Positions 16,016-26,638 are shown, counted from the stretch's first letter. The stretch: 64,000 nucleotides of DNA from Bradyrhizobium sp. SSBR45G (GCF_030159255.1 NZ_BSCT01000016.1:26396-90395), one strand, 5' to 3'. The notes: generated by a model not told the origin, from the sequence alone. Numbers and translations are program-made.

Positions 16016-17689
16016 ATGTCGTTCAGCGCGTTGTTGCGGTCCGCCAGATCTCTCGTCATGCTGAGCGCCGTCGCGGCCCTCATTGTGGTGAGTGGAACCG
16101 TCGGCGCCTCGGCGCAGGCGATGATGCGCTCGCCGAACATCAACATCCCGAGCCGGGTGCCGAGCATCAATCCGGGCGCAGCGATGCGGGCGCCAGCACC
16201 GGGCCTGTCCGGCATGGCCGTGCGGCCCAGCCTGCCGAATGCGCGCTTTTCGCCGAACCTTCAGACCTCCTGCAGTCCGGCCGATCGAAGCGCGTCCGGT
16301 GAATGTCTGCGCCTGAAGCCGGCCGCCGATGGCGGGTCTGACAGCGCGACCGCGACCGGCGTCCGATCGAACAAGGGCAGGTCCGCCAAGGCTGCGCAGC
16401 GGCGCGAGCCGTCGGCCGCGGCCGCGGCCGATCCGCGCGTCATTGCCGATGAGCTGGTTGCCGAGATCGACGGCAGCCTGTCCGCCGACCAGGCCGACGC
16501 GCTGGCGCGCCGTCATGGTTTGCGGCGCATCAGCTCGCAGAGTTTCGCGTTGATCGGCGCCACCATCGGCCTGTTCCGCATCACCGACCGGCGCTCGTTT
16601 GACGCGGTCAGCCGCGCCTTTGCCGCCGATCGCAGCGTTCGTTCGGTGCAGCCGAACTATCGCTATATCCTGCAGCAGAGCGCGGCGCCGGCGGAAGGTG
16701 ATCCGGCGCAATATGCCCTGGCCAAGCTGCGGCTGCCGGAGGCGCACAGGCTGGCGCAGGGCTCCAACGTCACCATCGCGGTGATCGATTCCGGCGTCGA
16801 TCTCAAGCATCCGGAATTCGCCGATGCCGCGTTCGACACGTTCGATGCGCTCGGCGGCGACGACGCGCCGCATGTCCACGGCACTGGCATCGCCGGCGTG
16901 ATCGTGTCGCACAAGCGGCTGATGGGCAGTGCGCCCTATGCGCGGGTCATCGCCATCCGCGCGTTCGGCGTCGCCAAGAAGGGCGGCGGCCCGGAGAGCA
17001 GCTCCTATGTGATCCTCAAGGCGCTGGACTACGCGGCGCTGCACGGTGCCCAGATCGTCAACATGAGTTTTGCAGGGCCCAAGGACGCCGTGATCGAGCG
17101 CGCGATCGCAGCCGTCGCCACCAAGGACGTCGTGATGGTGGCCGCAGCCGGCAATGCCGGCGCGAAATCGCCGCCGCTTTATCCTGCCGCCAATCCGAAC
17201 GTCATCGCCGTGAGTGCGACCGATCCCAGGGATCAGCTGTTGCCGGCGTCGAACCGCGGCAACTACATCGCGCTCGCGGCACCCGGCGCCGATATCTTCC
17301 TGCCGGCACCGGACGGCAAATATCAGATCATTTCAGGCACCTCGTTCTCCGCGGCCTATGTCAGCGGGCTTGCGGCGCTGGTGCTGGAGCGCAACCCGGT
17401 GCTGAAGCCGGAGACGGTGCGGACGTTGCTGACCCGGACCGCGCGCGATCTCGGCTCACCCGGGCAGGACGATCTGTACGGGGCAGGGCAGCCGGATGCG
17501 TTGGCGGCGGTGCAGGCGGTGGTGTCGCCGCTGGATGCGCCCGCGGTCTCGGCCGCGCCTGCGGGCGGAACGCCGCGCGACACGGGACAGGATCAGGCGC
17601 CCGCGCGCGAGCTGCGCCCGGCCTCGGCCGCGGCGATGACGACCGGTGCGGCTCCTGCCGCCGAGGCGCTTCGGCCGGCGCAGCAATAG
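16016..17689 (+). CDS. Secreted subtilisin-like serine protease (S8) with propeptide
   Basis: The 557-residue protein starts with a signal peptide (hydrophobic core about 13-30, cleavage after ASA-QA), then a Pro/Ala-rich low-complexity region with two cysteines (about 36-140), an I9-like propeptide (about 141-218, ending VRSVQPNYRY) and the S8 catalytic domain (about 250-500). The triad is Asp258 in IAVIDSGVD, His288 in HVHGTGIAG and Ser443 in SGTSFSAAYVSG, with oxyanion Asn380 in AAAGNAG. The C-terminal ~55 residues are a Pro/Ala-rich tail. It is the third gene of an operon with an ECF sigma and a membrane anti-sigma; a role in cleaving or sensing at the anti-sigma is inferred. GGAG lies seven bases before the ATG. 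Confidence 0.93.
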   Translation: MSFSALLRSARSLVMLSAVAALIVVSGTVGASAQAMMRSPNINIPSRVPSINPGAAMRAPAPGLSGMAVRPSLPNARFSPNLQTSCSPADRSASGECLRLKPAADGGSDSATATGVRSNKGRSAKAAQRREPSAAAAADPRVIADELVAEIDGSLSADQADALARRHGLRRISSQSFALIGATIGLFRITDRRSFDAVSRAFAADRSVRSVQPNYRYILQQSAAPAEGDPAQYALAKLRLPEAHRLAQGSNVTIAVIDSGVDLKHPEFADAAFDTFDALGGDDAPHVHGTGIAGVIVSHKRLMGSAPYARVIAIRAFGVAKKGGGPESSSYVILKALDYAALHGAQIVNMSFAGPKDAVIERAIAAVATKDVVMVAAAGNAGAKSPPLYPAANPNVIAVSATDPRDQLLPASNRGNYIALAAPGADIFLPAPDGKYQIISGTSFSAAYVSGLAALVLERNPVLKPETVRTLLTRTARDLGSPGQDDLYGAGQPDALAAVQAVVSPLDAPAVSAAPAGGTPRDTGQDQAPARELRPASAAAMTTGAAPAAEALRPAQQ

Positions 17690-17699
17690 GCATCAACGT

Positions 17700-17880
17700 T
17701 TTCGTGAACGTTCCAAAATTCCGGCGCTCGTTTTGAACGTGGGCCGGGGCGTTCACGACAGAAAGTATGTGGGAGCGGTGATCCCCTCCCCAGGCTATAT
17801 ACGGCGCGAGCGCCCATCCACCCCAAGCGCCCATATGGCTCGAGCCGTCCGGTTGTCCCCCCGGACGGCTCCTTCATTTT
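17700..17880 (+). ncRNA. Candidate small RNA or leader ending in a terminator hairpin
   Basis: Between the protease gene and the next ORF lies a 180-bp stretch that codes for nothing but ends in a strong terminator (17842-17880). C-rich single-stranded-looking segments (GATCCCCTCCCCAGG near 17780 and the terminator loop TTGTCCCC) could pair with Shine-Dalgarno sequences, as in known C-rich-loop rhizobial sRNAs. It may equally be the 3' end of the protease operon. No Rfam family was recognised by eye. Confidence 0.3.
17842..17880 (+). terminator. Rho-independent terminator
   Basis: The perfect 11-bp stem GAGCCGTCCGG (17842-17852) / CCGGACGGCTC (17861-17871) has an eight-base loop and is followed by CTTCATTTT. 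It lies about 150 bases after the protease stop and ends either that operon or an independent small RNA. Confidence 0.8.
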
Positions 17881-18166
17881 GGGCGATGAGGACTGTGGTC
17901 GGTGACCACCCAAGCTCCATCAGATCGCGCGCGTCAGCTGCTGCTGCTGCATCTTTGAGTTGTTGGAAATTGTCGTGGATCGCGCCAGCGTTGCTGCGAC
18001 GTGCTGGAACCCCGAAAAAATGCGGGCAAAGATTCCGGGCGATTACGGTTTGGCCGCCAAAGAAGATGGCGTTAGCTAGACTTTGTTAACCTTTTCCACA
18101 AAATATTCACGTCACGTTGCGTTGATTCGTGCCGAGTGCGTCCGACCCCTTTCTCACGGGCTTTCT

Positions 18167-18826
18167 ATGACACACCGACCGGACGTGGCTTGCAGCCGCG
18201 AGCTGGCTGCGCGCTGGTGCGCGCTTGCCGAAAAGCGCCTTGATCATCTCACCGAGCTGTTCGATAGCGGCCGCTGGCGCCGCTACTACACCGAGCAGTC
18301 TCTGCTGGACGATATCCGCCACGCCAAGGCTGCGGTGCAGACCTGGAAGGCGTTGGCCGTCGGCGAGACCGAGCAGGTGAGCATCGTGCCAAGCCAGGCG
18401 CCGCCTGCGGTCGTGGCCGCCCCGCCGGCACCCGTGCGCCTCGCGGCGCCGGAGCCGATTACGTACCGTCCCATCACGAGGGACACCGCAGACGATCGGC
18501 CTTTCGAGCACCGGCCGATCGAGCTGCCGCGCTCGCTCGAAACCATCCTGGCGGAGTCCGAGATCGTCGTCGCGGCCGAACTGGAGCCCGCGGTGGATGA
18601 TCTTGAGCCGAATGACGTCATCGAACCGGACTATGTTCTGGAAGATGACGTCGTGAGCGAGGATCGCTACGAGCCGGAACTGAGCCTCGCGTCGCCGCGC
18701 ATCGACATGGCGGCGCTGGAGCAGGCCTTGAGCATCGGCATTGCGTCCGACGCTGACCATGACGAGCCAATGATCGATCTCGATGCGATCGAGCGCCGCT
18801 ATCCGGCGCTGGCTGTGGCCTATTAG
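18167..18826 (+). CDS. TIGR03809-like protein of unknown function
   Basis: The 219-residue product has a conserved-looking N-terminal helix region (RELAARWCALAEKRLDHLTE and LFDSGRWRRYYTEQSLLDD, about residues 8-45) followed by a low-complexity Pro/Glu/Asp-rich acidic tail and a short C-terminal helix. From memory the N-terminus matches the family TIGR03809, found in Bradyrhizobium-type genomes together with TIGR03808. The convergent neighbour at 18831-20204 fits TIGR03808, which strengthens the assignment. The start at 18167 is chosen for the motif position; a longer frame begins at 18083. No signal peptide or membrane segment is seen. Function unknown. Confidence 0.75.
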   Translation: MTHRPDVACSRELAARWCALAEKRLDHLTELFDSGRWRRYYTEQSLLDDIRHAKAAVQTWKALAVGETEQVSIVPSQAPPAVVAAPPAPVRLAAPEPITYRPITRDTADDRPFEHRPIELPRSLETILAESEIVVAAELEPAVDDLEPNDVIEPDYVLEDDVVSEDRYEPELSLASPRIDMAALEQALSIGIASDADHDEPMIDLDAIERRYPALAVAY

Positions 18827-18830
18827 GCTT

Positions 18831-20204
18831 TCACCGGACGACGGCGTTGCCGCTGACGTTCAGCTGCGCAAAGCGCTGCGCGCCGTCCTGGGTCAGGTCT
18901 GATGTCACCGGCCTGATGTGATCGAGCCCGATCACGGCGCCGCGCGTCGTGCCGGAGATCATGTTGTTGCTGACGAGGGCCGTGCCCGCGCCTGGGACGA
19001 CGGACACGCCGACACCCGCCAAGGCGTTGCGGATCACATTGCCGGAAATGACCACGTCCCTGAGATAGCGGCCCCAGCCGGCGACGATGCCGTAGGACGG
19101 GGCATTCTCGACCACATTGCCGGTCACCGACGAGTCCGCCTCGACATAGATGCCGATGCCGGCGTCGTCGTCGGGCGCGGTGCCGATCGGGCGCTTCGGG
19201 ATCAGGTTGCGGATGATGTTGCCCTGAACCACGGCGATACGGCCGCCTTCGTTGAAGTTGCAGACGGACACGCCGAACGCGGCGCCGTCCACGTTGTTGC
19301 CTGATATCACGGCGCCTTCGAACGAGAACTCCGAATACAGCGCGACCTCGCGCACGTCGGTGACGCTGTTGCCTGTGATCTGGATGTTCGAGGCCGAGTT
19401 GCCGCGCACCGCGGAGTAGTCGCAATTCCTGATGCGGTTGCCGCGGATGATGACGTTGCCGGCGCGGAAGGCGTTGATGGCGTTTCCGTACTGGCCGGAG
19501 CCGCCAGGACCGGCCTTGATGTCCTCGATGCGATTGTCTGTGACCATCGTGCCGTCGTCGCCGATGGCGGTGCGCAGGATCTCGATGCCGTTGTCGCGGG
19601 TGCCTTTGATGGTGTTGCGCGAGACGATCAGTCCGAGCGCATCGAACGACACGATCGCGGTGACGGCGATGTCGGTCAGGATATTGCCGCTGACATCGCC
19701 CGAGACCTGCTCGAGCCAGATGCCGCTGCCGCCGGAGCGAGTGATCTCGCAATCCGTGATGCTGACATCACGGCCTGCCGCGACGTGAAGCAGGCCGCGG
19801 CGCTGGGGCAGGGCGATGCCGCCACCATCGAGCGACAGGCCGGTCAGGCCGAGGCCGTCGGCGCCCTCGGCTGACAGCAGCGAGGGGCCGCCGCCGGTGA
19901 ACACCAGCCGGGTGGCGCCGCGCACGCCGACCAGCTGGCTGCCCTTGGCAAGCCGCAGCATCGAGCTGCGGTAGATGCCGGGCGGCAGCGCCAGCGGTGC
20001 CTGCGCGCGTGCGGCCTCGTCGATCGCTCGCTGCAAGGCACGAGTCTGGTCGTCGGGACTGTTCGGCTTGACGCCCAACTGCGTGGCGTCGCGGCCAAGC
20101 GTGGCGATCAGGGGGGCGGCCTGTGTCGCATCCACCGGCAGGGCCAAGGCTCCGGCCGCACCGGCAGCCGATCCAGCCAGAATGCGGCGGCGATTGACGT
20201 CCAT
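18831..20204 (-). CDS. Twin-arginine exported right-handed beta-helix protein (TIGR03808-like)
   Basis: The 457-residue protein has a twin-arginine-type leader (MDVNRRRILAGSAAGAAGALA) followed by a pectate-lyase-like N-terminal motif (GVKPNSPDDQTRALQRAIDEA, PPGIYRSSMLRL) and a long series of NxI-repeats (VSGNILTDI, VSRNTIKGT, VTDNRIEDI, IRGNRIRN, ITGNSVTD, ISGNNVDG, VQGNIIRN) forming a right-handed parallel beta-helix. Such folds bind or cut polysaccharides at the cell surface, but no catalytic residues can be assigned. The ATG at 20204 is preferred over a TTG at 20222. It converges with the TIGR03809-like gene with a four-base gap. Confidence 0.85.
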   Translation of the reverse strand: MDVNRRRILAGSAAGAAGALALPVDATQAAPLIATLGRDATQLGVKPNSPDDQTRALQRAIDEAARAQAPLALPPGIYRSSMLRLAKGSQLVGVRGATRLVFTGGGPSLLSAEGADGLGLTGLSLDGGGIALPQRRGLLHVAAGRDVSITDCEITRSGGSGIWLEQVSGDVSGNILTDIAVTAIVSFDALGLIVSRNTIKGTRDNGIEILRTAIGDDGTMVTDNRIEDIKAGPGGSGQYGNAINAFRAGNVIIRGNRIRNCDYSAVRGNSASNIQITGNSVTDVREVALYSEFSFEGAVISGNNVDGAAFGVSVCNFNEGGRIAVVQGNIIRNLIPKRPIGTAPDDDAGIGIYVEADSSVTGNVVENAPSYGIVAGWGRYLRDVVISGNVIRNALAGVGVSVVPGAGTALVSNNMISGTTRGAVIGLDHIRPVTSDLTQDGAQRFAQLNVSGNAVVR

Positions 20205-20445
20205 GGTCAGCGTCTCGCGCAAAAAATGACGTGCTGCCTCGACTTAAGCCGAAAGCCTCAATGCTGATGCCAGGGATCAGCGACGCTGCGCGGGATTGTT
20301 GCCGGTAGGGTTAAAGCTTCACATCAGGTCGCCGCTGGCGTTGGCCGGTTTGCCGAAACGCGCATTCGCCGCAACGGTGTCCTTCTGAGGGGAACCAATG
20401 GGACTCGCCGGGCTTGTTCCAGCAGGGATCAAGGAGGAGAGGGTC

Positions 20446-20733
20446 ATGCATTTGTCCAACGAGAGTCTGCTGGTTATTCTGTTCGTCGGCGTCGTCGCCG
20501 GGTGGCTTGCGGGCCGCGTCATGGAAGGCGGAGGCTTCGGCCTCATCGGCGATCTGATCGTCGGCCTCCTCGGCGCCTTCATCGGCAACTGGCTGCTGCC
20601 GCAGCTTGGAGTTCATCTTGGTGTCGGACTGGTCGCCGCGATCATCAACGCCTTCATCGGCGCAGTGGTCCTGCTGCTCATCCTGCGCCTGATCGGCGGC
20701 GGATTTGGTGGTCGACGTCGCTGGAGCGTCTGA
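20446..20733 (+). CDS. GlsB/YeaQ/YmgE family stress membrane protein
   Basis: This 95-residue protein consists of three glycine-rich hydrophobic helices (about 7-30, 35-58, 62-88) with the family signature FVGVVAGWLAGRVMEGGGFG and LLGAFIGNWLLPQLG, ending in a basic GGRRRWSV tail. It is also known as transglycosylase-associated protein, a misnomer; members are small inner-membrane proteins induced by stress. A very strong Shine-Dalgarno AAGGAGGAG lies eight bases before the ATG at 20446. A GGAAC ... GTTCC inverted pair at 20392-20420 may be part of the promoter or operator. Confidence 0.92.
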   Translation: MHLSNESLLVILFVGVVAGWLAGRVMEGGGFGLIGDLIVGLLGAFIGNWLLPQLGVHLGVGLVAAIINAFIGAVVLLLILRLIGGGFGGRRRWSV

Positions 20734-20746
20734 CGTCTAACCCACG

Positions 20747-21193
20747 TCAATACGGCGTCCCGTCCTTATGGAAATGGCCGGACGCCGTGGCGTGAAGATC
20801 GATGTCCGGATAGTGGCATTCATCGTCCCGGGTCACCGGCGAACCGATCTCCAGAACGCGTGCGATCGTCTGGGATCGGTTCTGCAGATGATGACCATTG
20901 GCGTCAGTGGGCAGGAAGGCCGCGCAATCGCCGCGCCGCAGAACGTCTTCGCGCCCTTCGGTCACCAGCACGACCTCGCCGTCGACGACATAGACGAACT
21001 CTTCGGCCTGGGTGTGCCAATGCCGCTGGCTCGACCACGCGCCCGGTGGCAGCTCCAACAAATTGATGCCGACCTGGGTCAGGCCGGCGGCTTTCGCCAG
21101 CCGGCGCCGAAACATCTCCTGACATCGATCATTGAAGCCGGCAGGATAGCGCGAGCCCGCCAGAATCGGCGCGGTATCAATGTCGAGTTTCAT
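20747..21193 (-). CDS. Cupin domain protein
   Basis: The 148-residue single-domain cupin carries motif 1 as RHWHTQAEEFVYVVDGE (His58-x-His60 and Glu64/65) and motif 2 as GDCAAFLPTDANGHHLQNRS, providing a possible metal site with two to three His and one Glu. The C-terminal DECHYPDIDLHA resembles cupins involved in small-molecule sensing or isomerisation. No partner gene identifies its substrate. It is convergent with glsB (14-base gap). The ATG at 21193 is preceded by GGCGGAGGCAG in the leader. Confidence 0.85.
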   Translation of the reverse strand: MKLDIDTAPILAGSRYPAGFNDRCQEMFRRRLAKAAGLTQVGINLLELPPGAWSSQRHWHTQAEEFVYVVDGEVVLVTEGREDVLRRGDCAAFLPTDANGHHLQNRSQTIARVLEIGSPVTRDDECHYPDIDLHATASGHFHKDGTPY

Positions 21194-21260
21194 CGTCTGC
21201 CTCCGCCCGGGTCGGATCAGAATACCCGATCGGCCAGCGAACCGGAAATGATCGCACGGA

Positions 21261-21917
21261 TCATGGGCTGCGATGGCGCGCCCGACGGGTCAGCTTGACC
21301 AGCTCCATCAGCATGGCTTCGCCGGCATCGACCAGCGCCTCCAGCGTGATCCGCGGGCTGCCCTGCGGCAACGTCGTGCCGCTCCGCGGCAGCGGCGGAA
21401 TGTGGATGAAGGCGGCAAGACGCGGGCCATCGGCGGTCTTGGTCGCCTCGATCGCGCGCCAGCTCAGATAGTTGCAGAGATAGCTTCCAGCGTCGCGCGA
21501 CGGACGGGCATCAATGCCGGTGGCGCGCGCCGCGCGCAGCAGCCGCGCCATGTGCGGACCAAACGACATCGGGTGCGCGCCGGGCACGATCACGCCCTTG
21601 CGCGCGACGTGGCGATCGGCATCGGGGAAGGTGGTCGTGACAGCGTTGCGGGCGCGGGTCTCGATGCGGAGATACGGCGTGCGCCCGGCGAGACCGAACA
21701 TCAGCAGCGCCTGCGGACGCCGTTCTGCGATCAGCTCGGGCAGCTCGCGATCCACGGTGCCGGTGGTGACGTGAAAGATGTGGCGGCTGATCTCCACGTC
21801 ATCCAGCGCAGGACGCCGCAGCTCGGACAGCCGCTTCACCAGCGGCATGGTCGGATTGAACGGGGCGCCGGGAAACGGGCCGAAGCCGGTGATGAGGATG
21901 CGTAGCCGTTCGCTCAT
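21261..21917 (-). CDS. pcp: Pyroglutamyl-peptidase I-like cysteine peptidase (C15)
   Basis: The 218-residue protein begins LRILITGFGPFPGAPFNPT, the family start. The catalytic triad can be placed: Glu86 in YLRIETRARN, Cys148 in AGSYLCNYLSW and His172 in AAFIHIPPLP. The enzyme removes N-terminal pyroglutamate from peptides. Several residues of the usual GLAGGR motif are altered (MFGLAGRTPYL), so the substrate range may differ. Its ATG overlaps the stop of the meaB gene by four bases (21914-21917), so the two are translationally coupled even though their functions are unrelated. Confidence 0.88.
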   Translation of the reverse strand: MSERLRILITGFGPFPGAPFNPTMPLVKRLSELRRPALDDVEISRHIFHVTTGTVDRELPELIAERRPQALLMFGLAGRTPYLRIETRARNAVTTTFPDADRHVARKGVIVPGAHPMSFGPHMARLLRAARATGIDARPSRDAGSYLCNYLSWRAIEATKTADGPRLAAFIHIPPLPRSGTTLPQGSPRITLEALVDAGEAMLMELVKLTRRARHRSP

Positions 21918-22906
21918 GCCAGCATCTCCGCGAGCTGCTCGGCGGCGAGCGCCGGCGCGACGCGGCCTTCGGCGACGTCGGCCTCGAGCTTCTTCACTTT
22001 CGTGCGGATCGACGGATCGGTGCGCAGCCGCGCCATCAGCCGCTGCTCCAGCATGGTCCACATCCATTTCACCTGCTGGTCGCGCCGGCGCGCGGCGAAC
22101 TCGCCGGAGGCGATCATCGCCGTGCGATGCTCGAGCACCTTCTGCCACAGCTCGGCGATGCCGGTGCCGGCCATTGCCGAATAGGTCACGACCGGCGGAT
22201 GCCAGTGCTCGGAGCGGGGGCTGAGCAGGTGCAGCGCGCCGCGATAGTCGGCGGCGGTGATGTTGGCGCGCTTGATGTTGTCGCCGTCGGCCTTGTTGAT
22301 CGCGATCATGTCGGCAAGCTCGACCAGGCCCTTCTTGATGCCCTGCAACTCGTCGCCGCCGCCCGGCAGCATGAGCGCGAGGAAGAAGTCGGTCATGTCG
22401 CAGACCGCGGTCTCGGACTGGCCGATGCCGACGGTCTCGACCAGGATGACGTCGAAGCCCGCGGCCTCGCACAGCAGCATCGCCTCGCGCGTCTTGGCGG
22501 CGACGCCGCCGAGCGTGCCTGACGACGGCGAAGGCCGGATGAAGGCGTGCGCGTGATGCGACAGCCGCGCCATGCGCGTCTTGTCGCCGAGAATGGAGCC
22601 GCCGGTGCGCGCCGAGGACGGATCCACCGCCAGCACCGCGACCTTCTGGCCCTGCTCGATCAGGTACATGCCGAGCGCGTCGATCGTGGTCGACTTGCCG
22701 ACGCCGGGCGAGCCGGTGATGCCGACCCGGATCGCATTCCCCGTCTGCGGCAGCAGCGCCTGGACCAGCTCGCGCGCGGCGGCCTGATGGTCTGCGCGGC
22801 GGCTCTCGACCAGCGTGATCGCGCGCGCCAGCGCTGCGCGGCTGCCGGCGCGGATGGCCTCGGCGAGGGACACGGTGTCGGGCGGGGAGGCGGAGCGCAA
22901 GGACAT
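21914..22906 (-). CDS. meaB: MeaB/ArgK family G-protein chaperone of methylmalonyl-CoA mutase
   Basis: This 330-residue SIMIBI-class GTPase has a P-loop at GITGSPGVGKST (62-73), a switch-like AVDPSSARTGGSILGDKTRM, the ETVGIGQSE segment and the NKADGDN specificity motif. A C-terminal helical dimerisation arm ends the protein. MeaB loads and protects the cobalamin-dependent methylmalonyl-CoA mutase, whose two subunit genes follow on the same strand upstream of it at 23.8-28.5 kb. The start MSLRSASPP at 22906 is chosen because the longer frame has non-conserved sequence. The gene is followed by pcp with an ATGA overlap. Confidence 0.94.
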   Translation of the reverse strand: MSLRSASPPDTVSLAEAIRAGSRAALARAITLVESRRADHQAAARELVQALLPQTGNAIRVGITGSPGVGKSTTIDALGMYLIEQGQKVAVLAVDPSSARTGGSILGDKTRMARLSHHAHAFIRPSPSSGTLGGVAAKTREAMLLCEAAGFDVILVETVGIGQSETAVCDMTDFFLALMLPGGGDELQGIKKGLVELADMIAINKADGDNIKRANITAADYRGALHLLSPRSEHWHPPVVTYSAMAGTGIAELWQKVLEHRTAMIASGEFAARRRDQQVKWMWTMLEQRLMARLRTDPSIRTKVKKLEADVAEGRVAPALAAEQLAEMLA

Positions 22907-22941
22907 GCGCCGGTTATAGCGGATGCGCGGGACCGGGCCAG

Positions 22942-23710
22942 CTAGTTGTCGTCGGCGTCCCCCTTCGGCCGGCTGCCGGCAAAGATCGCCTGACCTTCCG
23001 GCGAGAGATACGGCTTCAGTGTCTCCCACGGCACGAACGCGACGTACTGGCCCTCGGCATAGGAGCCGACGGCGTAGGGCGGATAGTGGAAGGTGAGGCC
23101 GGAGCTCTTGCCGGTTTCCGTGGAGGGAGTGAGCGTGACGGCGCCGATGCCGAGCAGTTTCGGCTCAAGCCTCTCGAACAAGTCGGCGGTGATGGTTTCC
23201 CCGGCATCGCGCCTCTTCTTCTCGGCCTTGAGCGAGGTGATGATCGCCGCGAGCATTGTCTTCATCGCGGGACCGTTGTCGGCGGTCTCAGTGAAGAACG
23301 GGCGGATGCTGATCGGCTTGGCTGCAGTCCTGTCCCACAGGATGGTGTTGACGTCGCTGTAGGGATGCGCGCCGCCTGTGTAGATGTAGTCGTCCCTGAG
23401 GACGCTGACATAGCGGCCGGCGACGACAGAGCGGACGGCGAAATTGCGCTCGAACGCCCATTTCCGGTCACGGAACAGTTGCGGGTCGGCCTGGCGCTGC
23501 GTGGCGGCGTCAGCGGCGTTCTTGTCGATCCACTTCTTGCCGTCGGCGAGGCAATAGGCCGACAGCGGCGCATCAGCCTTGATCTTCGCGTCGAGCGTGA
23601 CGCTGGCCTCGACTGCCTTGTTGATGATGCTAGCGTCGGGCTTGGGCTCGGCGGCGAGGGCGGGCGCAACAGCGAGCAGGCCCAGCAGGGCGGAGTGTGG
23701 AAAAGCTCAT
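22942..23710 (-). pseudogene. Exported DUF3298/RsiV-like protein, frameshifted near its start
   Basis: The frame running 23706 to 22942 encodes a full DUF4163/DUF3298-type domain (YTGGAHPYSDVNTILWDR, ISIRPFFTETADNG, FHYPPYAVGSYAEGQYVAFV), but it contains no ATG, GTG or TTG before an internal Met at 23265 and is closed upstream by TGA (23707-23709). The only plausible start, ATG at 23710, is in another frame: it reads MSFSTLR and would join the main frame as a perfect signal peptide if one G of the GGG at 23688-23690 were absent. So a one-base insertion (real or a base-calling error) breaks the gene. Intact length would be 255 residues. Function of such periplasmic RsiV-like domains is lysozyme binding or unknown. 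Confidence 0.7.
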
Positions 23711-23833
23711 GGCAATCGAAATCCCGTGTGTGGAAATGCGTATCACTTGGGGGCGCGCAGGTTCATGACCGCAAACGCATCGGCGCGCGATCCATGACCG
23801 CGCGCCGGCAGCGGCTGTTCGATGATTGACTGG

Positions 23834-25986
<2,153 letters not shown>

Positions 25987-25990
<4 letters not shown>

Positions 25991-26139
25991 TCCCTGGCGT
26001 CCTCAAACCTGCGGTTTCGTTCGATCAGTTCTCGAACATTGTTCTTGTAGACCGGATCATCGCGTCGATCCGTCGCGACGCTCCAGCTCCAAAACGAGCG
26101 GAACGCCTCTTCGAAGAGTGCGGCCAACCAGCTGAACAT
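25987..26139 (-). CDS. Small Trp-rich ORF translationally coupled to mutB
   Basis: A 50-codon frame starts with ATG at 26139, preceded by AGGATGAACC, and its TGA overlaps the mutB ATG in an ATGA junction. The peptide has an aromatic N-terminal half (MFSWLAALFEEAFRSFWSWS) and a charged helical C-terminal half (YKNNVRELIERNRRFEDARE). It is not a recognised family. The ribosome binding site and exact coupling argue for real translation; its size and lack of homologs I can name argue for caution. A role in mutase assembly or as a translational coupler is speculation. Confidence 0.6.
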
Positions 26140-26171
26140 GGTTCATCCTAACACTTTCAGAGGTTCGGCAC

Positions 26172-26636
26172 TCAATCATGGTCCGGATGCTGATGGCTGA
26201 CGATGGTCGCCATCTTGTCCGGACCGTAGTTCTGCTGCGTCGTCTGGCTCGGCAAATTGGCGATCGCGACCACCCAGCCGAGCCGGGATTCCGAGCCGAA
26301 CTGGCGTGTCGGCACGATGCGGTCGGGCCGGTCGAAGGTGCCGGTCGTGATCTCGATCCGCGGGCCGTCCACGCGGCCGAAGCCGAGCGGCGTGCCGCAG
26401 GCGGCGCAGAAGTAGCGGTCGGCGATCGAGGAGGAGCGGAACGTCGCCGGCTGGCCGCGTGTCCAGGTCAGATTCTCGCGATCGACGTCAGCAAAGGAAG
26501 CGAACGGCGCGCCCGAGGCCTTCTGGCACATCCGGCAATGGCAGATGCTGACGCGGGTCGGCGCCGCCATCAGCGCGTAGCGGATGGCGCCGCATTGGCA
26601 GCCGCCGGTCAGGATGGGCTTGCTCGCCTCGGTCAT
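26172..26636 (-). CDS. GFA family (glutathione-dependent formaldehyde-activating-like) zinc protein
   Basis: The 154-residue protein has the GFA/CENP-V fold with its zinc ligands intact: GGCQCGAIRY (Cys13, Cys15), SICHCRMCQKASGAPF (Cys32, Cys34, Cys37) and YFCAACGTPLGF (Cys77, Cys80). The name derives from Paracoccus Gfa, whose enzymatic role has been questioned; most members have no known substrate. The gene begins two bases after the mutA stop and is followed 32 bases later by a small ORF and mutB, so it belongs to the methylmalonyl-CoA mutase operon. The C-terminal SHQHPDHD tail is unusual. Confidence 0.9.
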   Translation of the reverse strand: MTEASKPILTGGCQCGAIRYALMAAPTRVSICHCRMCQKASGAPFASFADVDRENLTWTRGQPATFRSSSIADRYFCAACGTPLGFGRVDGPRIEITTGTFDRPDRIVPTRQFGSESRLGWVVAIANLPSQTTQQNYGPDKMATIVSHQHPDHD

Positions 26637-26638
26637 GC

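Noticed and set aside
20392..20420. EcfG general-stress promoter in front of glsB
   Set aside because: GGAAC is present, but the downstream GTT lies at a spacing longer than the 16-17 bases of the EcfG consensus.
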